A stretch of 64,000 nt of DNA from M3007 sp031373665 (GTDB lineage: Bacteria > Bacteroidota > Bacteroidia > Chitinophagales > Saprospiraceae): positions 1 through 64,000 of the forward strand of contig JANMMZ010000054.1 in the NCBI GenBank assembly GCA_031373665.1, given 5' to 3'. Made by a program: the position numbers and the translations under genes. Numbering within the stretch: the stretch's first letter is position 1; each line of letters begins with the position of its first letter. The notes beneath the pieces were generated by a model. It searched no databases, was not told where the DNA came from, and worked only from the letters and a program-made list of their open reading frames with translations. Positions 1 through 8,638 of this stretch are shown here, piece by piece.

Positions 1-156
1 CTATTTGATTAATTCTGCAACTATTTTTAAAGTTTCTTTAATCCCCTCATCAGTGATTTGATGATGGATTACAAATCTAATTTGCATTTCTCCGTCCGCA
101 AAGCAGACGATACCTTTTTCATGTAATCCAGCAACTAAGAATTCTGCAGGTTTTCC
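1..156 (-). CDS. C-terminal fragment of a threonine-aldolase-like PLP enzyme (partial)
   Basis: Read on the minus strand, the first 156 bases stay open and end in TAG at positions 3-1. The roughly 50 residues include GLHEKGIVCFADGEMQIRF followed by VIHHQITDEGIKET. This resembles the C-terminal end of low-specificity L-threonine aldolase or a related fold-type I PLP lyase, recognised from memory. The reading frame is cut at about 145-160, where the sequence becomes nuoF on the other strand. The fragment looks more AT-rich than the nuo genes. It could be a true neighbouring gene joined by rearrangement, or a chimeric contig end. The family call is moderate; the fact that this is not nuoF sequence is clearer. 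Confidence 0.45.
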   Translation of the reverse strand, partial: GKPAEFLVAGLHEKGIVCFADGEMQIRFVIHHQITDEGIKETLKIVAELIK

Positions 157-157
157 A

Positions 158-1321
158 ATGGGAATGAAATGGTCGTTTTTGGCAAAACCAGAAGGCGTAC
201 CACGTTACCTCGTTTGTAATGCTGACGAGTCTGAGCCCGGTACTTTCAAGGATCGCTATTTGATGGAAAAAATCCCCCACCTGCTTATAGAAGGTATGAT
301 TACCTCTTCTTATGCCTTGGGTGCCAACACCTCTTATATATACATTCGTGGGGAGTACTCATGGATCGTGTTTATCCTTGAGAAGGCCATCAAAGAGGCA
401 TATGCAGCCGGCTGGCTTGGTAAAAACATACTCGGTACAGGTTATGATTTTGACCTTTATGTCAATCCAGGCGCAGGTGCTTATATCTGTGGAGAAGAAA
501 CCGCCCTTTTGGAAAGCCTAGAGGGCAAGCGCGGCAATCCGCGCATCAAGCCCCCATTCCCTGCGGTGAGAGGTTTGTGGCAAAGCCCAACGGTAGTCAA
601 TAATGTCGAAACCATAGCGGCTGTCGTACCGATTGTGAACGACGGCGGCGAAGAATACGCCAAAATAGGTATTGGAAAAAGCACAGGTACCAAATTGATT
701 TCTGCTGGCGGCAATATCAACAAGCCCGGTGTATATGAAATAGAGTTGGGCGTTCCCGTGGAAGAGTTTATCTATTCGGATCAGTGGTGTGGCGGTATCA
801 AACGCGGCAAACGCATCAAAGCCTGTGTTCCGGGCGGTTCTTCCGTTCCGATTCTCCCGCATTACCTTATTACCAAGACAGCAGCCGGCGAAGATCGCTT
901 GATGAGTTATGAGAGCCTTGCCGATGGCGGTTTTGTATCGGGTTCTATGCTAGGATCAGGTGGATTCATCGTTTACGACGAAGACCAATGCATTGTGCGC
1001 AACACTTGGAATTTTTCACGATTTTATGCCCACGAATCCTGTGGACAGTGTTCACCTTGCCGCGAAGGCACTGGTTGGATGCAAAAGGTACTGTGGCGGA
1101 TGGAAAACGGTCAAGGCAAAATGAGCGACATTGACATGTTGGCTGATATTGCTAAAAAAATAGAAGGCAATACCATTTGTCCACTCGGCGATGCCGCCGC
1201 TTGGCCAGTTTCAGCGGCTATTCGTCATTTCCGCGAGGAATTTGAATGGCATGTCAATGAGCCAAAGGTTTGTTTGGAGCGTAATTATGGGTTGGTGCGG
1301 GAGCCTGTTTTGGTTTCATAA
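158..1321 (+). CDS. nuoF: NADH-quinone oxidoreductase subunit F, 5'-truncated
   Basis: This is the NADH- and FMN-binding subunit of respiratory complex I, which passes electrons from NADH through FMN to an Fe-S cluster. Family landmarks are the NADH/FMN region VCNADESEPGTFKDR, the GAYICGEETALLESLEG block, and the cluster-binding ESCGQCSPCREGTGW with a later TICPLGD cysteine. The protein is normally about 420-450 residues. Here only about 390 are present, and the glycine-rich FMN motif (usually GRGGAGFPTG) is cut: AGFP is readable just upstream at 146-157, then the frame runs into unrelated sequence. The ATG at 158 replaces the usual Thr codon and is probably not a native start. nuoE would be expected upstream but is absent. 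As it stands the gene looks broken at its 5' end. Confidence 0.9.
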   Translation: MGMKWSFLAKPEGVPRYLVCNADESEPGTFKDRYLMEKIPHLLIEGMITSSYALGANTSYIYIRGEYSWIVFILEKAIKEAYAAGWLGKNILGTGYDFDLYVNPGAGAYICGEETALLESLEGKRGNPRIKPPFPAVRGLWQSPTVVNNVETIAAVVPIVNDGGEEYAKIGIGKSTGTKLISAGGNINKPGVYEIELGVPVEEFIYSDQWCGGIKRGKRIKACVPGGSSVPILPHYLITKTAAGEDRLMSYESLADGGFVSGSMLGSGGFIVYDEDQCIVRNTWNFSRFYAHESCGQCSPCREGTGWMQKVLWRMENGQGKMSDIDMLADIAKKIEGNTICPLGDAAAWPVSAAIRHFREEFEWHVNEPKVCLERNYGLVREPVLVS

Positions 1322-1498
1322 TAGATTGTCAAATTTCAAATTTGGTTTTTCAAATTGCCCAAAAATTGTTTGAATATGGAATATACTTTTAAATTAATTA
1401 TGTAAATGGACGTTCAGATCTTAACGCCAGATTCAAGTAATAAATAAATTGCGTCTAATCCTCAAATTACAATAAAGTTCAACATAAAATCGTAAAAA

Positions 1499-1732
1499 AT
1501 GACTATCATATTGCCCGATCACGCGCTGGAAAATGCAAAGATTGAACCGAGTGAGTTACTCATCGAATTGTCTGTTTATCTTTACGAGAAAAAAGCAATT
1601 TCATGGGGTAAAGCACGTAAACTGGCCAATCTGGATGAAATGACTTTTAGAAAAGAACTATCTAAACGAAATGTTTATGTGCAGTTTACAGTGGAAGACC
1701 TTGAAAAAGATTTGAAAAATTTAGGAATTTGA
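1499..1732 (+). CDS. UPF0175 family antitoxin-like protein
   Basis: This 77-residue protein has the UPF0175 pattern: a short beta/acidic start, then ELSVYLYEKKAISWGKARKL followed by an AxLDEMTFRKELSKR-like stretch, consistent with a small DNA-binding antitoxin fold. UPF0175 genes are commonly paired with a downstream DUF3368 PIN-domain RNase. The next frame here opens one base after this stop and begins exactly like such a toxin (see 1734-1876). The gene sits between nuoF and nuoG, where an uninterrupted operon is normal. It appears intact even though its partner is destroyed. The family call is strong; whether it still acts as a regulator is unknown. Confidence 0.8.
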   Translation: MTIILPDHALENAKIEPSELLIELSVYLYEKKAISWGKARKLANLDEMTFRKELSKRNVYVQFTVEDLEKDLKNLGI

Positions 1733-1733
1733 G

Positions 1734-1876
1734 ATGGTGATTGTAAGTGACACTTCGCCTATCACAAGTCTGATTCAAATCAATCAATTGGGATGGATGA
1801 ATTGATTTATAAGGCTGAATTTAGAATTCACCCAGAATTATATAGAGCAGTTTCAAACGCTGCTAATGAGAAATAA
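1734..1876 (+). pseudogene. PIN-domain (DUF3368-type) toxin remnant with internal deletion
   Basis: From the ATG at 1734 the frame reads MVIVSDTSPITSLIQINQLG, the classic start of DUF3368 PIN toxins with the first catalytic Asp in VSDTSP, and hits a stop at 1803-1805. From 1796 another frame reads DELIYKAEFRIHPELYRAVS and ends at 1874-1876, resembling the C-terminal tail of the same family. The catalytic middle, roughly 110 residues, is missing and the two ends are out of frame. This is therefore a toxin gene reduced to its two ends by an internal deletion. It cannot encode an active nuclease. Confidence 0.7.
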
Positions 1877-1925
1877 AGACACCTTAAAACCAGAACAAAT
1901 TCGATAGACATTTTAGCGCAATATT

Positions 1926-2858
1926 ATGCCAAAAGTAAAAATAGACGGTTTTGAAACGGAAGTGCCAGATGGCACCACCATCCTAAATGCAGCACGCGTC
2001 ATCGGTGGAGACATTGTTCCCCCAACCATGTGCTACTACTCCTCCTTGAAGGGTAGTGGCGGCAAATGCCGCACCTGCTTAGTGAAAGTGACCAAAGGTT
2101 CTGAAAAAGACCCTAGACCTATGCCCAAACTGGTGGCTTCTTGCCAAACAATGGTCATGGACGGTATGGAAGTAGCCAGCATCAGCAGCGAAGAAGTATT
2201 GAAGGCTCGCGCAGGCGTGGTAGAGTTTTTATTGCTCAACCACCCACTGGATTGCCCGATCTGCGACCAAGCAGGCGAATGCCATTTGCAAGATTTGGCT
2301 TTTGAACATGGTTCTGAAGGTACGCGCTACGAATTTGAGCGTCGTACTTTTGAGAAAATTGACATCGGCCCTTACATCAAACTGCACATGACCCGGTGTA
2401 TCCTTTGTTACCGCTGTGTTTATGTGGCGGAGCAATTGACTGACAATCGCGTGCACGGAATCCTCCATCGCGGCGACCATGCAGAGATCAGCACCATGAT
2501 TGAAAAATCAATTGACAATGATTTTTCGGGCAATGTGATTGATGTTTGCCCCGTGGGCGCACTTACGGACAAGACTTTTCGCTTCAAAAGCAGGGTTTGG
2601 TTCCTCAATGCAATGGATGCCCATCGCAATTGTGATAAATGTAGTGGTAAAACAGTGGCTTGGATGTATGGCGATGAAATCTACCGCATCACGGCTCGTA
2701 AAGACAAATACGGAGAAGTGCATGATTTCATATGCAATACCTGTCGTTTCGAGAAAAAAGGCTCTAATGATTGGACGATTGAAGGACCTCGACATATTGA
2801 GCGCAATTCAGTGATAGGGCAAGGGCATTACGAAGATGCTACGATGACTGTTAAGTAA
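1926..2858 (+). CDS. nuoG: NADH-quinone oxidoreductase subunit G, short form
   Basis: This is the iron-sulfur relay subunit of complex I. In order it shows an N-terminal 2Fe-2S ferredoxin domain (cysteines in PPTMCYYSSLKGSGGKCRTC and again in ASCQT), the His-Cys cluster segment HPLDCPICDQAGECHLQDLA, a 4Fe-4S pair CILCYRC with CPVGAL, and a final CDKC...CNTCRF segment like the first cluster site of molybdopterin oxidoreductases. At 310 residues it lacks the large C-terminal molybdopterin-like domain of E. coli NuoG. Such short forms are usual in Bacteroidota. It begins about 50 bases after the toxin remnant and is followed by nuoH after 38 bases. Confidence 0.93.
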   Translation: MPKVKIDGFETEVPDGTTILNAARVIGGDIVPPTMCYYSSLKGSGGKCRTCLVKVTKGSEKDPRPMPKLVASCQTMVMDGMEVASISSEEVLKARAGVVEFLLLNHPLDCPICDQAGECHLQDLAFEHGSEGTRYEFERRTFEKIDIGPYIKLHMTRCILCYRCVYVAEQLTDNRVHGILHRGDHAEISTMIEKSIDNDFSGNVIDVCPVGALTDKTFRFKSRVWFLNAMDAHRNCDKCSGKTVAWMYGDEIYRITARKDKYGEVHDFICNTCRFEKKGSNDWTIEGPRHIERNSVIGQGHYEDATMTVK

Positions 2859-2896
2859 TTTGAATTCAACCAATTATCTATCAACGATCAATTGTA

Positions 2897-3925
2897 ATGA
2901 TATTATTGTACGATTTTGCGATGATTGCCCAGAAAATGGGCTTGATTAGTGTGCTCTTTGCGTTGACGCTTGGGGTAGCCGCTTATGCTACTTATGGAGA
3001 GCGTAAGATTGCCGCTTTCTTCCAAGACCGGTTAGGCCCCAGCAATGCAGGGCCTTGGGGACTCTTGCAGCCTGTTGCCGACGGTATCAAAATGTTCACA
3101 AAAGAAGATTTTATTCCCAACCAATCGGAAAAGTGGCTCTATATATTGGCTCCAGGAGCCTTTATCTTTGTAGCCTTGATGACCAGTGCCGTCATTCCTT
3201 GGGGTACTACCCTCACCCTGTTTGGGTTAAATATGGATTTGCAGGTCACCAATGTCAATATTGGTATTTTGTACATCATGGGTTTTGTATCTTTGGGTGT
3301 ATATGGTATTATGCTTGGCGGGTGGGCATCCAACAATAAGTACTCGCTTTACGGTGCTATCCGCGCCTCCTCTCAAATGATTTCTTATGAGTTGGCGATG
3401 GGACTTTCCTTGATTGCCGTGATCATGTTGAGTGGCTCCTTGAGTCTGCGTACCATTGTAGATCAACAGGCAGGTTTCCACTGGAATGTGTTTTATCAGC
3501 CCCTTGGGTTTATCATATTTTTGACCTGTGCATTGGCAGAGTGCAACCGCGCTCCTTTCGATATGGCAGAGTGCGAAACCGAACTGATTGGCGGATACCA
3601 CACAGAATATAGTTCTATGAAACTCGGATTTTTTCTATTTGCCGAGTACATCAATATGTTTATTTCTTGTACGGTTATTTCCTGCTTGTATTTTGGCGGG
3701 TATCACTTCCCGGGGCTTAATCCTGACTGGTTGGGCGGCCTTATGGGGCCAATGATCTTACTTGGAAAGGCATTTTTCTTCATCTTTGTATTCATGTGGA
3801 TTCGCTGGACTCTGCCCCGTTTCCGATATGACCAATTGATGCACCTAGGCTGGAAAGCCCTTATTCCACTCTCCATCGTGAACATGCTGTTGACGGGTGC
3901 GGGGGCATTACTTTTTGGAAAATAG
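2897..3925 (+). CDS. nuoH: NADH-quinone oxidoreductase subunit H
   Basis: This membrane subunit links the quinone site to the proton-pumping arm of complex I. Recognisable family segments are YGERKIAAFFQDRLGPSNAG, GPWGLLQPVADGIKMFTKED, the acidic loop CALAECNRAPFDMAECETEL with GGYHTEYSSMKLGFFLFAEY, and RWTLPRFRYDQLMHLGWKAL. The protein has about eight hydrophobic helices and, at 342 residues, a full family length. The start ATG at 2897 gives a short N-terminal helix typical of NuoH. It sits between nuoG and nuoI on the same strand with short gaps, so it is operonic. Confidence 0.96.
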   Translation: MILLYDFAMIAQKMGLISVLFALTLGVAAYATYGERKIAAFFQDRLGPSNAGPWGLLQPVADGIKMFTKEDFIPNQSEKWLYILAPGAFIFVALMTSAVIPWGTTLTLFGLNMDLQVTNVNIGILYIMGFVSLGVYGIMLGGWASNNKYSLYGAIRASSQMISYELAMGLSLIAVIMLSGSLSLRTIVDQQAGFHWNVFYQPLGFIIFLTCALAECNRAPFDMAECETELIGGYHTEYSSMKLGFFLFAEYINMFISCTVISCLYFGGYHFPGLNPDWLGGLMGPMILLGKAFFFIFVFMWIRWTLPRFRYDQLMHLGWKALIPLSIVNMLLTGAGALLFGK

Positions 3926-3941
3926 TTGACAATATAAAATT

Positions 3942-4487
3942 ATGCAATCACTTTCAAATCGCTCAAAACAGGTCGTTCATAAAGAAATGACGTTCATGGA
4001 ACGCATTTATTTGCCAGCCATTATTAAAGGTATGGCTACGACCCTGCGACATTTTTTTAAAAAATCAAACACCCTTTCTTATCCAAAAGAGAAGAAGGCG
4101 TTTGCGCCAGTATATCGTGGTTGGCACGTATTGAAACGCGACGAACAAGGCCGCGAAAACTGTACAGCCTGTGGACTTTGTGCAGTGGCTTGTCCTGCTG
4201 AAGCCATCACCATGGAAGCCGCAGAACGCAATAAAGGCGAAGAAGGCTTGTACCGCGAGGAAAAATACGCTGCCGTTTATGAAATTAATATGTTGCGGTG
4301 CATTTTTTGTGGACTCTGTGAAGAAGCTTGCCCCAAAGAAGCCATATTCTTGACAGACCGGATCGTACCAAGCGATTATGTCCGTCAGAATTTTATATTT
4401 GGTAAAGATATGCTCGTAGAAGGCATCACCCCCGATACACGGATAGACGTAACGGTACGCCAAAAGCACATACAAGAGAAAAATTAA
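3942..4487 (+). CDS. nuoI: NADH-quinone oxidoreductase subunit I
   Basis: This peripheral-arm subunit carries clusters N6a and N6b, which hand electrons towards quinone. Two 4Fe-4S motifs are visible: CTACGLCAVACPAE and CIFCGLCEEACPKE. The amphipathic N-terminal helix FMERIYLPAIIKGMATTLRH is family-typical. The ATG at 3942 gives 181 residues; an alternative ATG 15 codons later (MTFMERIY) would also suit the family, so the exact start is uncertain. The stop at 4487 lies 2 bases before nuoJ, indicating tight coupling. Confidence 0.95.
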   Translation: MQSLSNRSKQVVHKEMTFMERIYLPAIIKGMATTLRHFFKKSNTLSYPKEKKAFAPVYRGWHVLKRDEQGRENCTACGLCAVACPAEAITMEAAERNKGEEGLYREEKYAAVYEINMLRCIFCGLCEEACPKEAIFLTDRIVPSDYVRQNFIFGKDMLVEGITPDTRIDVTVRQKHIQEKN

Positions 4488-4489
4488 CT

Positions 4490-4990
4490 ATGTCACTTTA
4501 TCTATTTCTGACCTTAGCGGTCATATCCGTTGTTACGGCCCTATTGATGGTTTTTTCGAAAAATCCGATACACAGTGTGTTGTATCTAATCCTTACATTT
4601 TTTGCTATTGCTGGTCAGTATATTTTACTCAACGCACAGTTTTTGGCAGTCGTACACATCATTGTTTACGCAGGAGCCATCATGGTATTGTTCCTGTTTG
4701 TTCTCATGCTACTCAACCTGAATAAAGACACCGAACCTCAAAAATCAGGCATTTGGCGATTGAGTGCTGGTATTGCGGCGGGTATGTTACTCTTGACTTT
4801 ATTGGCAGCCCTCAAAGGCGGTATTCAAATAGATACTCCTGCGGTGATGGATAATAAAGTTGGATTGGTTGAAAACCTAGGCATGGTGCTTTTCACCGAT
4901 TATGTAGTCCCTTTTGAAATATCAGGAATCCTGTTTTTAGCCGCGATGGTAGGTGCTGTCATGGTGGGTAAAAAAGATTTGAAAGTTTAA
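4490..4990 (+). CDS. nuoJ: NADH-quinone oxidoreductase subunit J
   Basis: A 166-residue, highly hydrophobic protein with five predicted membrane helices. The diagnostic NuoJ block is present: NPIHSVLYLILTFFAIAGQY, then FLAVVHIIVYAGAIMVLFLF, the conserved helix with the pi-bulge region. It belongs to the membrane arm of complex I. The ATG is separated from the nuoI stop by 2 bases, and nuoK follows after 38 bases. Confidence 0.95.
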   Translation: MSLYLFLTLAVISVVTALLMVFSKNPIHSVLYLILTFFAIAGQYILLNAQFLAVVHIIVYAGAIMVLFLFVLMLLNLNKDTEPQKSGIWRLSAGIAAGMLLLTLLAALKGGIQIDTPAVMDNKVGLVENLGMVLFTDYVVPFEISGILFLAAMVGAVMVGKKDLKV

Positions 4991-5028
4991 TGTTGACGGT
5001 ATTGTTTAATCGTCAAAAATAAGAAATT

Positions 5029-5349
5029 ATGCTCGACTCTATTAGAATAGTCCCTATTGAATATTATGTATGGCTAAGTACCATACTCTTTGTTATTGGT
5101 ATTTTTGGGGTACTCACCCGTCGCAATGCCATTGTGGTATTGATGTGTGTAGAACTCATGCTCAATGCAGTCAACCTACTGTTGGCGGCCTTTTCTACCT
5201 ATTTGTCAGATGCTTCAGGGCAAATCATGGTATTTTTTATCATGGTAGTAGCAGCTGCGGAAGCAGCCGTAGGGCTCGGTATTTTAGTCATGATCTACCG
5301 CAATACCAAATCAACCGATATTTCACTGCTTGATCGTTTAAGAAACTAG
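5029..5349 (+). CDS. nuoK: NADH-quinone oxidoreductase subunit K
   Basis: A 106-residue, three-helix membrane subunit of complex I. The two conserved intramembrane glutamates are seen in VLMCVELMLNAVNLLL and in VVAAAEAAVGLGILVMIYR, the family hallmark linked to proton transfer. The length is normal. The gene is flanked by nuoJ and nuoL on the same strand. Confidence 0.96.
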   Translation: MLDSIRIVPIEYYVWLSTILFVIGIFGVLTRRNAIVVLMCVELMLNAVNLLLAAFSTYLSDASGQIMVFFIMVVAAAEAAVGLGILVMIYRNTKSTDISLLDRLRN

Positions 5350-5434
5350 ATATATTAGCCATCTATGCCGATGCGGATCTTGAAATCAATATTTCAAACA
5401 CCAAATTGGCATCCAAGGCTTACAACACCGGGTT

Positions 5435-7342
5435 ATGCAACAACTTATACCACTCATACCTTTTTTGCCCTTTTTAGGGTTTGTAATCAATGGCTTATTT
5501 GGGAGCAAGATGTCGAAGACAAGCGTTGGCTTGATCGGTAGCGGCACTTTGTTAGCCTCCTTTTTGCTCACCGTGGCCTGCTTCAATCAAGTGGCCAATT
5601 CGGGCGCGATTCAGACCACTATGTATCAATTCATGAGCGTGGACAATCTCCAAATCAATTTTGGCTTTCTCGTAGATCATCTTTCCGTTTGGATGATGCT
5701 CATCGTGACAGGTATTGGTTTTTTGATTCATGTGTATTCCATTGGTTACATGCACGATGACGACGGCTTTTATAAGTTTTTTGCTTATTTGAATCTGTTT
5801 ATCTTCTCCATGTTACTTTTGGTCATGGGCGATAACTTCATGATGTTATTCTTTGGATGGGAAGGTGTTGGACTTTGCTCTTATCTCCTGATCGGGTTTT
5901 GGTACACCAACAAATCTTACGGAAAAGCAGCGCGTAAAGCCTTCATTATGAACCGTATAGGTGATTTAGGCTTGCTTTTGGGCATGTTTATGATCTACCG
6001 TACTTTTGGTAGCCTTAATTATGCGGAGGTATTTGGCCAATTGCCCAATATCCGCGTAGAAGGTGCTGTTATGACTGCTATTTGTTTGCTCCTATTTGTA
6101 GGTGCTATGGGCAAAAGCGCACAATTGCCACTCTATACGTGGCTTCCTGATGCTATGGCTGGCCCTACGCCAGTATCTGCCTTGATCCACGCCGCTACGA
6201 TGGTAACGGCGGGCATTTACTTGATCGCGCGTTGCAATGGTCTATATGCCCTTTCTCCCGATGCCCTACACTTCGTGGGTCTGATTGGTTTAATTACCTG
6301 TATTTTCGCGGCGGTTATTGGCCTCCGTCAAAACGATATTAAAAAAATATTGGCCTATTCCACGGTTTCTCAATTGGGTTTGATGTTTGTGGCTCTAGGC
6401 ATGGGAGCCTATGCGAGTGCCATGTTCCATGTCACTACCCACGCATTTTTCAAAGCCTTGTTGTTCCTCGGTGCGGGTAGCGTTATTCACGGCATGGGCG
6501 GCGAGCAAGATATTCGTAAAATGGGAGGCCTCCGCAAACACATGCCGATCACTTTTTGGATATTTTTAATCGGAACTTTTGCTATTGCAGGTTTTCCTTT
6601 ACTATCCGGTTTTTTCTCTAAAGATGAAATATTCGCCCACGTATATGGCCATGCTGGACAACTATGGTGGGGTATTGCCAGCCTTGGTGCTATGCTAACG
6701 GCCATTTACATGTGTCGCTTGCTCTACGTTACTTTCTTCGGTGAATTTAGGGGAACAGAAGATCAAAAACACCACATCCATGAAAGCCCTTGGGTGATGA
6801 CCGTGCCGCTGATTATTTTAGCGGTTTTGTCCATCGCAGGTGGTTTCTTAAATACACCCCATTTCATGCATTTGGGGGGGGCTCAATGGCTGGCTCACTG
6901 GTTTTCAAACAATGCCGCTAATGGGCTACCGCTGATCCCGATGAGTGAAATGCACCTATCAGAAAGCACGGAGTGGACTTTGATGCTATTCACCACAGGC
7001 ATGGCTTTGGTGGTGATCGTGGTGTCTTATTTCATATATCAAAAACGGGACAACCTGCCAATAGCCGACGCTGCCCAAACAGGGCTAATCAAGGTGATTG
7101 CCAATAAGTTTTATATAGATGAAATATACGATTTCTTAATAGTAAAACCTATCGTAAAACTTTCAAAATTCCTGCATTATTATGTGGATATACAAGCCAT
7201 AGATGGGATCGTGAATGGCACGGGTAAAGGCGTGGAAGGCTTTGGTGCATTCATGCGTCGCCTTCAAAATGGCAACATCGAGTATTATTTACTCGGTATG
7301 GTCGTGGGCATATTGATGCTCATGTTGTCCTTGTTCATTTAA
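5435..7342 (+). CDS. nuoL: NADH-quinone oxidoreductase subunit L
   Basis: The largest antiporter-like membrane subunit of complex I, 635 residues with about 16 helices. Family signatures include FGWEGVGLCSYLLIGFWY, MGKSAQLPLYTWLPDAMAGP, TPVSALIHAATMVTAGIYL, DIKKILAYSTVSQLGLMF and FHVTTHAFFKALLFLGAGSV, and the long lateral helix with its final anchor at the C terminus. The length is complete. nuoM and nuoN would normally follow. Instead the next ORF begins 3 bases after the stop and encodes an unrelated secreted protein, so the last two pump subunits must lie elsewhere or be lost. Confidence 0.96.
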   Translation: MQQLIPLIPFLPFLGFVINGLFGSKMSKTSVGLIGSGTLLASFLLTVACFNQVANSGAIQTTMYQFMSVDNLQINFGFLVDHLSVWMMLIVTGIGFLIHVYSIGYMHDDDGFYKFFAYLNLFIFSMLLLVMGDNFMMLFFGWEGVGLCSYLLIGFWYTNKSYGKAARKAFIMNRIGDLGLLLGMFMIYRTFGSLNYAEVFGQLPNIRVEGAVMTAICLLLFVGAMGKSAQLPLYTWLPDAMAGPTPVSALIHAATMVTAGIYLIARCNGLYALSPDALHFVGLIGLITCIFAAVIGLRQNDIKKILAYSTVSQLGLMFVALGMGAYASAMFHVTTHAFFKALLFLGAGSVIHGMGGEQDIRKMGGLRKHMPITFWIFLIGTFAIAGFPLLSGFFSKDEIFAHVYGHAGQLWWGIASLGAMLTAIYMCRLLYVTFFGEFRGTEDQKHHIHESPWVMTVPLIILAVLSIAGGFLNTPHFMHLGGAQWLAHWFSNNAANGLPLIPMSEMHLSESTEWTLMLFTTGMALVVIVVSYFIYQKRDNLPIADAAQTGLIKVIANKFYIDEIYDFLIVKPIVKLSKFLHYYVDIQAIDGIVNGTGKGVEGFGAFMRRLQNGNIEYYLLGMVVGILMLMLSLFI

Positions 7343-7345
7343 TCC

Positions 7346-8602
7346 ATGCGGACGATCTTATACATTTGCTGTTTGCACTACCTATTTTTGAATATTGCAA
7401 CGGCTCAGCCCGGCTGTAAAGATCCACAAGCACTGAATTATGCACCAGCAGCCACCATCAATGATGGTTCCTGTCTGTATCCGATCACCTACTACTATCC
7501 TACCTTTCAGGCGGATTTACCGGGAGCCTTGAAAGAGATCAGTGGCCTAGACAGCCTTGGCGGTCGGTGGTGGGCTCATGCCGACAGTGACAATGAAAAC
7601 CTGTTTTATTCCATTGATGTCGAATCGGGTGATATTTTACAAGAAGTAAAACTAAAAGATGCTCAAAATCGAGATTGGGAAGACCTGACCACCGATCAAG
7701 GCCATATTTACATTGCTGACCTTGGAAACAACGATAATGATCGCCAAAACCTAGGCTTTTATAAGGTTCCACTCACCGATATTGGCAACGACAACACAGA
7801 AACAGTCAATGACAATGAGTATGATTGGTTGCCTTTAGTATATGAAGATCAGTTTGACTTTAGCACCCAACCCGAAGATAGTACGGTGTTCGACTGCGAA
7901 GCAGTCCTGCATTTTGGAGGTAAATTGCACGTTTTTACCAAAAATAGAAAACAACAGAGCACCACGCACTACGTATTAAATGAAAGTACGGGGATAGCCA
8001 ATAAAATAGAAACCCTCCAAACCCAAGGACTTATCACCGGTGTTGATATATCGCCTGATGGGAAACTAATTGCCCTTTTAGGCTATAAAACGACCGGTGT
8101 TCCCAGTGTTTTTTGTTACCTACTTTGGGATTGGCATGACGGACTTTTCTTCAATGGAAACAAACGCCGTATCGAGTTAGGGACGGCTTTTCAAACAGGG
8201 CAGGCGGAGGCCATCGCTTTTGCAGATAATAGATCGGGGTACCTAGTCAATGAATTAACCCAATTTGGCGGGACTACTTTTGTTGAAGAGTCTATTCAGC
8301 GGTTTGATTTTAATGCTTTCGTCTCAACTGGGGTTGGTATCGAATCACCGCCCATTCATTCCTTACAAATTTCTATTGCGCCCAACCCTTTTTCTGATGC
8401 TGTATCAATCGTTTTAGGCGACGAAAACGATCAATTAGTATCTTGTACCGTTCGCAATACTTTAGGGCAAATAATCGCCGTAACCACCCATGATTTTGTG
8501 TTTCAAACCGCCACTTGGCCGTCGGGACACTACGTTTTTCAGGTGCAAACCGCCAATGGTGGAACTTTGACAACGATATTACAAAAAACCAAATCATTTT
8601 AG
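7346..8602 (+). CDS. Secreted protein with T9SS type A sorting tail
   Basis: This 418-residue protein starts with a signal peptide (MRTILYICCLHYLFLNIATA, then Q). It carries one GCKDPQALNYAPAATINDGSC module, a small Asp/Asn-rich, disulfide-capable repeat frequent in Bacteroidota secreted proteins. The middle region (roughly 40-320) is beta-rich and looks propeller-like (for example DLTTDQGHIYIADLGNNDND). The last ~75 residues (ISIAPNPFSDAVSIV ... GHYVFQVQTANGG) match the T9SS type A sorting domain, so export to the cell surface or medium is inferred. The start lies 3 bases after nuoL, so it is probably co-transcribed with the nuo genes. The substrate is unknown. Confidence 0.8.
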   Translation: MRTILYICCLHYLFLNIATAQPGCKDPQALNYAPAATINDGSCLYPITYYYPTFQADLPGALKEISGLDSLGGRWWAHADSDNENLFYSIDVESGDILQEVKLKDAQNRDWEDLTTDQGHIYIADLGNNDNDRQNLGFYKVPLTDIGNDNTETVNDNEYDWLPLVYEDQFDFSTQPEDSTVFDCEAVLHFGGKLHVFTKNRKQQSTTHYVLNESTGIANKIETLQTQGLITGVDISPDGKLIALLGYKTTGVPSVFCYLLWDWHDGLFFNGNKRRIELGTAFQTGQAEAIAFADNRSGYLVNELTQFGGTTFVEESIQRFDFNAFVSTGVGIESPPIHSLQISIAPNPFSDAVSIVLGDENDQLVSCTVRNTLGQIIAVTTHDFVFQTATWPSGHYVFQVQTANGGTLTTILQKTKSF

Positions 8603-8610
8603 TACCTTTG
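8603..8610 (+). promoter_or_regulatory. Bacteroidota -7 box TACCTTTG upstream of the RluD-type gene
   Basis: TACCTTTG, followed by C, fits the Bacteroidota housekeeping -7 consensus TAnnTTTG. It lies directly after the preceding stop codon and 28 bases before the ATG at 8639, giving a short leader. No convincing -33 TTG was found at the usual spacing. Confidence 0.6.
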
Positions 8611-8638
8611 CACCTGCCCTTTACAAAGATGCGCTAAA

